Positions 15,473 to 22,651 of a stretch of 22,651 bases of DNA are shown here, piece after piece. The position numbers and the translations under genes are program-made. Source of the DNA: CAVQGZ01 sp964356295. GTDB taxonomy: Bacteria > Actinomycetota > Actinomycetes > Jiangellales > Jiangellaceae. The DNA lies in NCBI GenBank assembly GCA_964356295.1, contig CAYHHE010000044.1, positions 1 through 22,651 on the forward strand, written 5' to 3'. How positions within the stretch are numbered: position 1 is the first letter of the stretch; each line of letters starts with the position of its first letter. A model generated the notes under the pieces. That model made no database searches and was not told where the DNA came from. It worked only from the letters and a program-made list of their open reading frames with translations.

Positions 15473-15495
15473 ACGTTAGGACGCCCTGGGGCGTC
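15473..15495 (-). promoter_or_regulatory. Putative rny promoter -10 (TAACGT) with adjacent palindrome
   Basis: TAACGT (15473-15478, minus strand) fits TANNNT and would give a leader of about 75 bases. One base upstream of it lies a perfect inverted repeat, GACGCCC-TG-GGGCGTC (15480-15495), which fills the space where a -10/-35 spacer would be. No good -35 is visible. The palindrome is a candidate operator. The rest of the 271-bp gap (15391-15661) shows nothing else I can support. Confidence 0.35.
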
Positions 15496-15644
15496 ACCCC
15501 GCGTTGACCCCGGTGATCTTCGGTTGTCAGTCGTTACCAGGTCACGGATCTGATCGTCGTCTCGTCTGTGTCGCTCTTCCGCGCGGTGCGCAGTGATAGG
15601 CCTCCGAGGCTACGAACCAGTCCCGCGAGGGTCAAGGCGACTCC

Positions 15645-15658
15645 CCGCCTCGAGGCGG
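15645..15658 (-). other. 14-bp palindrome just after the alpha/beta hydrolase stop
   Basis: CCGCCTCGAGGCGG is a perfect palindrome, equivalent to a 5-bp stem with a TCGA loop, located three bases past the stop codon of the hydrolase gene. No T-run follows on the minus strand, so it is only a weak terminator candidate. Confidence 0.3.
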
Positions 15659-15661
15659 TGC

Positions 15662-16603
15662 TCAGGCGGAGGCCTTCACGACCGTTCGCCGTGGCGGCGG
15701 CCCCTCCAGCAGGCGTTTGCGCCACGTGCCCGGGTCGTAGGTGGACGGCTTGGTGCGCTCGACGAAGTCGGTGAGCACCTCGGCGAACCGCAGGGGGGCA
15801 TCCTCCTGCGGCATGTGGCCGGCTTCCTTGAGAACCTCGAACCGGCATCCCGGCAACAACTGGGCGGCGGCCCAGGCATGCTTGACCGGGATCACCATGT
15901 CGCGTTCTCCCCACACGATCATCGTCGGCATGCCGCGGGCGAGGTAGGCGCGGTCGATCATGCTGATCGCTTGTCCGCGGCGGTCGATCACGCCGCGCAG
16001 GGTGTGCAGGAACGCTCTACGCGCCCCCGGGTCGGCCAGGTTGTTGTAGATGTCGCTCACGGACTCGAAGTCCTGGGCGTAGGTCAGACCGGTGGCCCTC
16101 AGCCCGCGCATGGCCGCGGTCGCCGCCTGACGTATCCCCGGCGCAGTGGCCACCGAGATGGCGGTGTCGGCCCCGGGAAGGGACAGGGCCCGCAGCAACG
16201 GGTTGACCGACTTGCCGAGCCCACCGGAGGCCACCAGCACGATGCGCTCGGTTCGCTCGGGGAACTGGTAGGCGAACTGCATCGTGACGCCGCCACCGAG
16301 GCTGTGGCCCACGACGGTGGCGCGGTTGATGCCAAGAACGGTGAGCAGGTCGCGCATCCCGTTGGCGAACCCGCCCATGCTGTAGTCGCAGCGCGGCTTG
16401 TCCGAGGATCCGTGGCCGAGCAGGTCCGGAGCGATCACGGTGAACCGCTTCGACAGCGTCGACAGGACGGGGAGCCAGGTGCGGTGGTCGTGCCCGATGC
16501 CGTGGATCATCAGCAGGACGGGTCCGTCCCCAGCAGTGACGAAGGCACGGCGATGACCGTGGATCCGGACCGTCCGCATCTCCGGGACCGCCATCACAAC
16601 CAC
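15662..16603 (-). CDS. Alpha/beta-fold hydrolase
   Basis: A single-domain alpha/beta hydrolase of 313 residues. It shows LLMIHGIGHDHRTW (oxyanion-hole HG), the nucleophile elbow GHSLGG (Ser about 101), the acid in VWGERDMVIP and the base His in EAGHMPQED. The triad is complete. The order and motifs match the general esterase / epoxide hydrolase / haloperoxidase-like group and do not fix a substrate. I chose the GTG at 16603 because GGAAGGGGG lies seven bases before it. An ATG at 16594 (MAVPEMRTV) is too far from that site, and a TTG at 16627 lies upstream of it. No signal peptide is seen. It sits between recX and rny with a probable promoter of its own, so a link to DNA repair is not implied. 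Confidence 0.9.
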   Translation of the reverse strand: MVVMAVPEMRTVRIHGHRRAFVTAGDGPVLLMIHGIGHDHRTWLPVLSTLSKRFTVIAPDLLGHGSSDKPRCDYSMGGFANGMRDLLTVLGINRATVVGHSLGGGVTMQFAYQFPERTERIVLVASGGLGKSVNPLLRALSLPGADTAISVATAPGIRQAATAAMRGLRATGLTYAQDFESVSDIYNNLADPGARRAFLHTLRGVIDRRGQAISMIDRAYLARGMPTMIVWGERDMVIPVKHAWAAAQLLPGCRFEVLKEAGHMPQEDAPLRFAEVLTDFVERTKPSTYDPGTWRKRLLEGPPPRRTVVKASA

Positions 16604-16638
16604 GATGCCACCCCCTTCCGAGTACAAGCGATGGGGGA

Positions 16639-16644
16639 AGTCTA
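16639..16644 (-). promoter_or_regulatory. Putative -10 element (TAGACT) of the alpha/beta hydrolase gene
   Basis: TAGACT fits TANNNT and would give a leader of roughly 30 bases that includes the GGAAGGGGG ribosome site (16611-16619). It lies in the 60-bp gap after recX, so the hydrolase could be expressed separately from recA-recX. The -35 is poor. Confidence 0.35.
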
Positions 16645-16663
16645 GGGCCCGTGCCCGACGTAT

Positions 16664-17185
16664 CTAGGGGTCGAAAGCCTCCCCTTGCACATCGGCGAGC
16701 ACCCGGCGCACCACCGCAAGCGCCGTTCCTGGCGAGTAGCCACGCCGGGTGAGCAGCCCGGTGAGTCGACGCGTCTGGGTGGCCGCGTCGTAGCGCTGCA
16801 GGCCGGGGAGCCGGGATAGCACCAGCGCCTGCGCCGTCGCCTCCTCGTCCGCAGCGTCGATTCGCTCGAGCGCCCCTTCTGCGGTCTCGTCGTCCACCCC
16901 CCGGTGCCGGAGCTCGTGGCGCAGCGCTCGTCGTGACAGGCCGCGGCTGAGGTGTCGGGAGTCGACCCACGCGCGAGCGTAGGCGGTGTCGTCCACCAGC
17001 CCGAGCTCACCGAAGCGGTCGAGCATCTGCTGTGCCGCGTCCTCGGGCACGCCGCGGCGTCGGCAGGCCTCGGCGAGCTGGGCACGCGTGCGTGGCCCTC
17101 GGGTGAGCTGGCGCAGGATGATCAGCCGGGCGACCTCGACCGGGTCGGCATCGGCATCCGCGTCGGGACTGGCGGTCACGAGCAC
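16664..17185 (-). CDS. recX: Regulatory protein RecX
   Basis: RecX binds RecA filaments and dampens RecA recombinase and coprotease activity. The 173-residue product has the family's repeated three-helix modules: ILRQLTRGPRTRAQLAEAC (about 22-40), then DTAYARAWVDSRHLSRGLSRRALRHELRHRG in the middle (the AR-x-ELR-type core) and a third module with RRLTGLLTRRGYSPGTALAVVRRVL near the end. The N-terminus has a short Asp/Ala repeat (DADADADP). Two adjacent GTG codons, 17185 and 17179, are both possible starts, 4 and 10 bases after the recA stop; neither has a clear Shine-Dalgarno, so translation is probably coupled to recA. It should share recA's SOS control. Confidence 0.93.
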   Translation of the reverse strand: MLVTASPDADADADPVEVARLIILRQLTRGPRTRAQLAEACRRRGVPEDAAQQMLDRFGELGLVDDTAYARAWVDSRHLSRGLSRRALRHELRHRGVDDETAEGALERIDAADEEATAQALVLSRLPGLQRYDAATQTRRLTGLLTRRGYSPGTALAVVRRVLADVQGEAFDP

Positions 17186-17189
17186 CGGC

Positions 17190-18224
<1,035 letters not shown>

Positions 18225-18359
18225 GTCTGCCACCTTCGATGTCAGGGGTCTGTCCGGACCCGGGTTGCTGGACGGTCGTGACCGTAGACCGACCCTCCGA
18301 CACGACGACGGCGCCGACAGCAGCTGTGGACGCCACGCCGAGCGCTGGACATACTGGGG

Positions 18360-18365
18360 ACACTA
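18360..18365 (-). promoter_or_regulatory. Putative recA -10 element (TAGTGT)
   Basis: TAGTGT on the minus strand fits TANNNT and lies three bases downstream of the LexA box, so the box would fill the -10/-35 spacer. The -35 (around TGGCGT) is weak. The resulting leader would be about 130 bases and contains ACGGTC-GT-GACCGT (18272-18285), a short perfect inverted repeat. Confidence 0.4.
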
Positions 18366-18368
18366 GTG

Positions 18369-18382
18369 CGAACACATGTTCG
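18369..18382 (-). promoter_or_regulatory. LexA-binding SOS box of recA
   Basis: CGAACACATGTTCG on the plus strand fits every position of the Gram-positive/mycobacterial SOS consensus CGAACRNRYGTTYG, with perfect CGAAC/GTTCG half-sites. It lies between the DUF3046 stop and recA, upstream of a likely -10. This predicts LexA repression of recA-recX and induction by DNA damage. By eye I found no second box of this quality in the window. Confidence 0.88.
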
Positions 18383-18409
18383 ACGCCATCAGACACGCCG
18401 AGCTCACCC

Positions 18410-18604
18410 TCAACGCTCTCGGGCCGGCAGGCCGAGAGCTGCGCACACCGCACGCCACACCGTCCGGGGCGGGACGCCGCCGTCGAGGGCCTGCAGGACG
18501 GTCATCCCGTGCAGCTCGGCCAGGTGCTGGTCCTTGGCCCATGACTCGGCGTACCCCGACCCGAGGTGCCGCTCCATCCGGGCCCAGAACTCGGTGTGGC
18601 GCAC
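18410..18604 (-). CDS. DUF3046 small protein
   Basis: A 64-residue protein of the actinobacterial DUF3046 family, whose genes are commonly found just upstream of recA; its function is not known to me. It begins RHTEFWARMERHLG, the family's usual opening, and contains SWAKDQHLAELHGMTVLQAL and a C-terminal PPRTVWRAVCAALGLP. This suggests a small helical protein with a helix-turn-helix-like second half. I chose the GTG at 18604 rather than an ATG 11 codons upstream because a CATACT -10 ends six bases before this GTG, giving a leaderless start, and because the family starts here. It is divergent from lhr. The LexA box lies downstream of it, so it is probably not itself under SOS control. Confidence 0.85.
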   Translation of the reverse strand: MRHTEFWARMERHLGSGYAESWAKDQHLAELHGMTVLQALDGGVPPRTVWRAVCAALGLPARER

Positions 18605-18610
18605 CGTCCC

Positions 18611-18616
18611 AGTATG
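18611..18616 (-). promoter_or_regulatory. Putative -10 element (CATACT) of the DUF3046 gene, leaderless
   Basis: CATACT differs by one base from TATACT and ends six bases before the GTG at 18604. With no Shine-Dalgarno in between, this suggests a leaderless transcript and helps decide the start. Confidence 0.4.
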
Positions 18617-18666
18617 TGCCGCAGCCCGGGCGCGCAAGTGTCGGACGTGGCAGGGAGGATGCCCAC

Positions 18667-21600
18667 GTGGCAGTACCGCGGACGATGACGGGCGGCCCTG
18701 ACCCGCTGGCCGCGTTCTCCGTCCCCACCAGGGACTGGTTCACCTCGGCGTTCGAGCAGCCGACCCCGGCCCAGGCCGGTGCTTGGCGGGCGATCGCTGC
18801 CGGCCGTCATACGCTCGTGGTCGCACCGACCGGGTCCGGGAAGACACTGGCGGCATTCCTCTGGGCGCTGGACCGGCTCGCCACGCAGCCACCACCGCCC
18901 GATCGGCTCCGGCGGTGCCGTGTGCTCTACGTGTCCCCGCTGAAGGCGCTCGCCGTGGACGTGGGGCGCAACCTGCGCTCCCCGCTGGTGGGCATCCAGC
19001 AGGCGGCACGTCGGCTCGGGCTGCCCGAGCCCGACGTCACCGTGTCGCTGCGCTCCGGCGACACCCCTGCCGAGCAGCGCCGGCGATTCGCGCGGCAGCC
19101 CAGCGACATCCTCATCACCACGCCGGAGTCGCTGTTCCTGCTGCTGACCTCGAGGGCCAGGCAGGCGCTGTCCGGGGTGGAGACGGTCATCGTGGACGAG
19201 GTGCATGCGGTCGCCGGAACCAAGCGCGGGGCCCACCTGGCGCTGTCCCTCGAACGGCTCGACCACCTGCTGGACTCCCCGGCGCAACGGATCGGCCTGT
19301 CTGCCACCGTGCGTCCGGTCGATGAGGTCGGTGCGTTCCTGACCGGCGGCAGGCCGCTCGAGGTGGTCGACCCGCCCAGTGTCAAGGAGTTCGACCTGCG
19401 CGTTGAGGTGCCGGTGGATGACATGACCGAGCTGGGCACACCGCGCCCGGAGGTGACCGGCTCGGCGGCCGGGGCCGAGTCTCGCGCGTCCATCTGGCCG
19501 CACGTCGAGGAGCGCGTGCTCGACCTGGTCCAGGCCCACCGCACCACCCTGGTGTTCGCGAACTCGCGTCGACTGGCCGAGCGCCTCACCGCCCGACTGA
19601 ACGAGGCAGCCGCCGAACGATCCGGGACGGTTGCGCAGCGTCCAGCGGCACCTCCCGCGCTCAACCCTGCCCAGTCCGGCACCTCCGCCGCGATCGTCGA
19701 GCAGGCACCGCTGGTGGCACGGGCGCACCACGGCTCGGTCAGCAAGGAGCAACGGGCGCTCATCGAGGACGACCTCAAGAGCGGCAGGCTGCCGGCCGTG
19801 GTGGCCACGTCCAGCCTGGAGCTCGGGATCGACATGGGCAGCGTCGACCTGGTCGTGCAGGTCGAGGCCCCGCCGTCGGTGGCCAGCGGTCTGCAGCGGG
19901 TCGGGCGGGCGGGTCACCAGGTCGGCGCGGTGTCGCGTGGAGTGGTCTTCCCCAAGTATCGCGGTGACCTGCTGGCGTGCGCGGTGGCAGTGGAGGGCAT
20001 GCGCGCGGGACGGATCGAACGGCTCAGCGTGCCGCAGAACCCCCTGGACGTGCTCGCCCAGCAGGTTGTCGCCGCGGTGGCGATGGAGGACTGGGACGTC
20101 GATGACCTGTTGACGCTCGTGCGGCGGGCGCACCCGTTCGCCTCGTTGCCCCAGTCGGCCTACGACGCGGTCCTGGACCTGCTGTCCGGTCGGTACCCTA
20201 GCGACGAGTTCGCCGAGCTCCGCCCGCGACTGGTGTGGGACCGCGTGGCCGGACGGCTGAGTGCCCGGCCGGGCGCGCAGCGACTGGCGGTGACCAGCGG
20301 CGGCACGATCCCCGACCGGGGCCTGTTCGGGGTGTTCATCGTGGGTGAGGCCGGCGCGCGGGTCGGCGAGCTGGACGAGGAGATGGTCTACGAGTCCCGG
20401 GTCGGCGACGTCTTCGCCCTGGGGGCGACGTCCTGGCGCATCGAGGACATCACCCACGACCGGGTGCTGGTCTCCCCCGCCCCTGGCCAGCCCGGCCGGC
20501 TGCCGTTCTGGCACGGTGACTCGATCGGACGCCCGGCCGAGCTCGGCGCCACGCTCGGCGCCTTCGTGCGAGCCGTCAGCGCACTGAGCCCGGCGAGGGC
20601 CCGCAACCGCGTCGCCGAGGCCGGCCTGGACGAGCGGGCCACCACGAACCTGCTCGCCTACCTGGCCGAGCAGCGGCAGGCCACCGGGTACGTCCCCGAC
20701 GACCGGACGATCGTCGTGGAGCGCTTCCGCGACGAGCTCGGGGACTGGCGCCTGGTGGTGCACACCCCGTACGGGGCACGGGTGCACGCACCGTGGGCGC
20801 TGGCAGTGGCGGCGCGTCTGCGGGAGCGGTACGGGGTGGACGTTCAGGCCGCGCACTCCGACGACGGCATGGTGTTCGGTGTCCCCGACACGCTCGCCGA
20901 CCCCTGGGCGGATCCGGATGGCTCGTCGGGCGGCCAGGCTGCGGGGCCGCCGAGTGCGCAGCTGGTCCTGCTCGACCCTGAGGAGGTCGAGAACCTGGTG
21001 ACCGCGGAGGTCGGTGGGTCCGCGCTGTTCGCCGCACGGTTCCGCGAGTGCGCGGCCCGTGCGCTGCTGCTCCCGCGACGCGACCCGGCGCGTCGCACCC
21101 CGCTGTGGCAGCAGCGGCAGCGTTCGGCACACCTGCTCACCGTTGCCGCGCAGTACGGGACATTCCCCATCCTCCTGGAGACCATGCGCGAGTGCCTTCA
21201 GGACGTGTACGACATGCCGGCGCTGATCGAGCTGACCGCGGCGATCCGCAGCGGTGCGGTGCAGGTGGTGGAGGTCGAGACCGTAGAGCCCTCACCGTTC
21301 GCCCGTTCCCTGCTGTTCGGGTACGTGGCGGCGTTCATGTACGAGGGCGACTCGCCGCTGGCCGAGCGGCGGGCACAGGCCCTGACGCTGGATGCCTCGC
21401 TGCTGGCCGAGCTCCTCGGTCGCGCCGAGCTGCGTGAGCTGCTCGATCCGCAGGTGCTGGCCCGCACCGAGGCCGAGCTGCAGAGGCTGGCTGCGGACCG
21501 TCGGGCCAGGGACGTCGAAGCGGTGGCGGACCTGCTGCGCACTCTGGGGCCTCTGTCGGACAGGGAGATCGCCGAACGCTGCTCCGATCCCGTGCTGGCG

Positions 21601-22651
21601 AGCACCGCCGTGCAGGCCCTGCAGGCCGCGCGACGGGCGATCAAGGTCCGGATGGCCGGCCAGGAGCGGTGGGCAGCCGTCGAGGACGCCGCACGTCTGC
21701 GGGATGCGTTGGGCTGCGCCCTGCCCGTGGGCATACCCGAGGCGTTCCTCGACCCGGTGGCCGACCCGACCAGTGACCTGGTGTCGCGGTATGCCCGCAC
21801 GCACGGCCCCTTCCCCGCCACCGACGTGGCTTGTCGGCTCGGGCTGGGGGTCGCCGTCGTGCACGACACCCTGCGGCGCCTGGCCGGACGGGGCCGGTTG
21901 ACTCAGGGCGAGTTCCGTCCCGACGGGGCCGGCACCGAGTGGTGCGACCCGGACGTGCTTCGGCTGCTGCGGCGCCGATCGGTGGCAGCGCTGCGGCAGG
22001 AGGCCGAGCCGGTCGAGCCGGTGGTGCTGGCCCGATTCCTCCCGGCATGGCAGCACGTCCCGACCGGGCTGACAGGCCAGTCCGGGGTGCTCCAGGTCGT
22101 CGAGCAGCTCGCCGGGTATCCGGTCCCGGTCAGCGCCATGGAGACACTGGTGCTGCCCTCCCGGGTGCGCGGCTATCAGCCGGCGTGGCTGGACGAGCTG
22201 AGCGCATCTGGGGAGGTCCTCTGGACCGGGCACGGGCTGCTGCCCGGTGGTGACGGGTGGGTGTCGCTGCACCTGGCCGAGGACGCCCCGCTGACCCTCC
22301 CCGTCCGGCAACCGGTCGATGGCCTCGACGACCCAGAGTCGGTCACCGGCGCCCTGGCAGCCTTCCTGAGAGCCGGAGGCGGGCTGTTCTTCCGAGACCT
22401 CGTGGCTGCGGTGGGCCATCCCGAGCAGGACGTCTCGGCCGCACTGTGGGCGATGGTGTGGTCCGGTCGCGTCACCAACGACACGCTTGCGCCGTTGCGT
22501 GCGCACCTGGGTGGTCGAGCCAGGGCCTCACCTCGGCGATCAGGCCGCCCGAGGAGGTTCGGGTCCGTGCCCCAGCGCTCCCGGTTCGCCCGTCCCGGAG
22601 TGTCGGCGGCGGCGAACCGGGAGCGCTGGGGCACGGACCCGAACCTCCTCG
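18667..22651 (+). CDS. lhr: Large DNA repair helicase Lhr (3' end outside window)
   Basis: Lhr is a superfamily 2 helicase that translocates 3' to 5' on single-stranded DNA and acts in repair. At least 1328 residues are visible; relatives reach about 1500, so the C-terminus is cut. Walker A APTGSGKT is at 53-60, DEVH at 177-180, SAT at 212-214 and motif VI QRVGRAGH at 410-417. The Lhr winged-helix and beta-barrel core follows, then a large C-terminal region. GTG 18667 is supported by AGGGAGGA seven bases upstream. It is divergent from DUF3046 with a 62-bp gap and no LexA box. A long perfect inverted repeat lies in frame from about residue 1295 to the window end, in a basic Arg/Ser/Pro-rich linker. 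Confidence 0.95.
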   Translation, partial: MAVPRTMTGGPDPLAAFSVPTRDWFTSAFEQPTPAQAGAWRAIAAGRHTLVVAPTGSGKTLAAFLWALDRLATQPPPPDRLRRCRVLYVSPLKALAVDVGRNLRSPLVGIQQAARRLGLPEPDVTVSLRSGDTPAEQRRRFARQPSDILITTPESLFLLLTSRARQALSGVETVIVDEVHAVAGTKRGAHLALSLERLDHLLDSPAQRIGLSATVRPVDEVGAFLTGGRPLEVVDPPSVKEFDLRVEVPVDDMTELGTPRPEVTGSAAGAESRASIWPHVEERVLDLVQAHRTTLVFANSRRLAERLTARLNEAAAERSGTVAQRPAAPPALNPAQSGTSAAIVEQAPLVARAHHGSVSKEQRALIEDDLKSGRLPAVVATSSLELGIDMGSVDLVVQVEAPPSVASGLQRVGRAGHQVGAVSRGVVFPKYRGDLLACAVAVEGMRAGRIERLSVPQNPLDVLAQQVVAAVAMEDWDVDDLLTLVRRAHPFASLPQSAYDAVLDLLSGRYPSDEFAELRPRLVWDRVAGRLSARPGAQRLAVTSGGTIPDRGLFGVFIVGEAGARVGELDEEMVYESRVGDVFALGATSWRIEDITHDRVLVSPAPGQPGRLPFWHGDSIGRPAELGATLGAFVRAVSALSPARARNRVAEAGLDERATTNLLAYLAEQRQATGYVPDDRTIVVERFRDELGDWRLVVHTPYGARVHAPWALAVAARLRERYGVDVQAAHSDDGMVFGVPDTLADPWADPDGSSGGQAAGPPSAQLVLLDPEEVENLVTAEVGGSALFAARFRECAARALLLPRRDPARRTPLWQQRQRSAHLLTVAAQYGTFPILLETMRECLQDVYDMPALIELTAAIRSGAVQVVEVETVEPSPFARSLLFGYVAAFMYEGDSPLAERRAQALTLDASLLAELLGRAELRELLDPQVLARTEAELQRLAADRRARDVEAVADLLRTLGPLSDREIAERCSDPVLASTAVQALQAARRAIKVRMAGQERWAAVEDAARLRDALGCALPVGIPEAFLDPVADPTSDLVSRYARTHGPFPATDVACRLGLGVAVVHDTLRRLAGRGRLTQGEFRPDGAGTEWCDPDVLRLLRRRSVAALRQEAEPVEPVVLARFLPAWQHVPTGLTGQSGVLQVVEQLAGYPVPVSAMETLVLPSRVRGYQPAWLDELSASGEVLWTGHGLLPGGDGWVSLHLAEDAPLTLPVRQPVDGLDDPESVTGALAAFLRAGGGLFFRDLVAAVGHPEQDVSAALWAMVWSGRVTNDTLAPLRAHLGGRARASPRRSGRPRRFGSVPQRSRFARPGVSAAANRERWGTDPNLL
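22550..22651. repeat. Perfect 41-bp inverted repeat inside lhr, reaching the window end
   Basis: Bases 22550-22590 are the exact reverse complement of 22611-22651, with a 20-base loop (22591-22610). Base 22591 and its partner 22610 do not pair, so the inner edge is real; the outer edge coincides with the last base and the repeat may continue beyond it. Each arm contains the hexamer palindrome AGCGCT. In the lhr frame it has no stop and encodes FGSVPQRSRFA from the left arm and NRERWGTDPNLL from the right. It is either a palindromic repeat element inserted in the gene or a fold-back artefact at a sequence end. Confidence 0.9.

Noticed and set aside
13690..15507. A 605-codon plus-strand open frame opposite rny
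   Set aside because: Long antisense frames are expected at this GC content. The opposite strand carries an intact membrane helix, KH and HD motifs of RNase Y.
16641..16669. TCTAGGG repeated at 16641 and 16663 as an attachment-site or insertion scar
   Set aside because: A 7-bp repeat is too short, no integrase or foreign gene is nearby, and the second copy is partly the recX stop codon region.
17140..17170. Short tandem Asp/Ala codon repeat at the recX N-terminus as a phase-variable tract
   Set aside because: The units are imperfect and of codon length, so changes would keep the frame; it looks like ordinary low-complexity sequence.
18502..21132. An 876-codon minus-strand open frame opposite lhr
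   Set aside because: Shadow frame; lhr helicase motifs I to VI are complete on the plus strand.
22550..22651. Reading the long inverted repeat as a lhr terminator
   Set aside because: It lies in the open lhr frame before the expected end of the protein, has no T-run and has a far longer stem than a terminator needs.

Overview
The window is very GC-rich, with codons ending almost always in G or C, frequent GTG starts and several leaderless-looking promoters. Together with the gene order DUF3046-recA-recX / rny / gluABCD / miaB-miaA-dapF-hflX / dinG-like, this points to a chromosomal core region of a high-GC actinobacterium (Actinomycetia; a Micrococcales- or Propionibacteriales-like lineage is my guess and the sequence does not settle it). 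Coding density is high and no gap between genes exceeds about 270 bp. I see no tRNA, rRNA, CRISPR array, transposase or phage gene.

Layout. 1-747 (+) is the 3' end of an unrecognised, probably exported, protein. 752-2749 (-) is a DinG-type iron-sulfur helicase. 2835-4679 (+) is an S9-family serine peptidase. 4761-10283 is a minus-strand run read miaB, a class III dioxygenase-like gene, miaA, dapF, hflX. The first four are joined by gaps of 4 bp or less or by 4-bp overlaps, so they are probably one transcript for tRNA A37 modification, lysine/peptidoglycan precursor synthesis and a ribosome-associated GTPase. 10371-13671 (+) is a four-gene amino-acid ABC importer operon (gluABCD), with the lipoprotein gene gluB flanked by two stem-loops. 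13694-15390 (-) is rny (RNase Y), with a tiny unassigned open frame overlapping its stop. 15662-16603 (-) is an alpha/beta hydrolase. 16664-18604 (-) is the DUF3046-recA-recX group, with a textbook LexA (SOS) box between the DUF3046 gene and recA. 18667 to the end (+) is lhr, a large repair helicase, cut by the window edge.

How it fits together. Genome maintenance dominates the right side (recA, recX, lhr) and appears at the left (dinG-like); RNA modification and decay (miaA, miaB, rny, hflX) and nutrient uptake lie between. Only recA has a convincing SOS box. I do not see a new defence or biosynthetic system. The observations most worth following are: a perfect 41-bp inverted repeat lying in frame inside lhr and running to the last base; a 35-codon frame with strong codon bias overlapping the rny stop as CTGA; a dioxygenase-like protein between miaB and miaA with too few histidines for the classical active site; and the paired hairpins around gluB.
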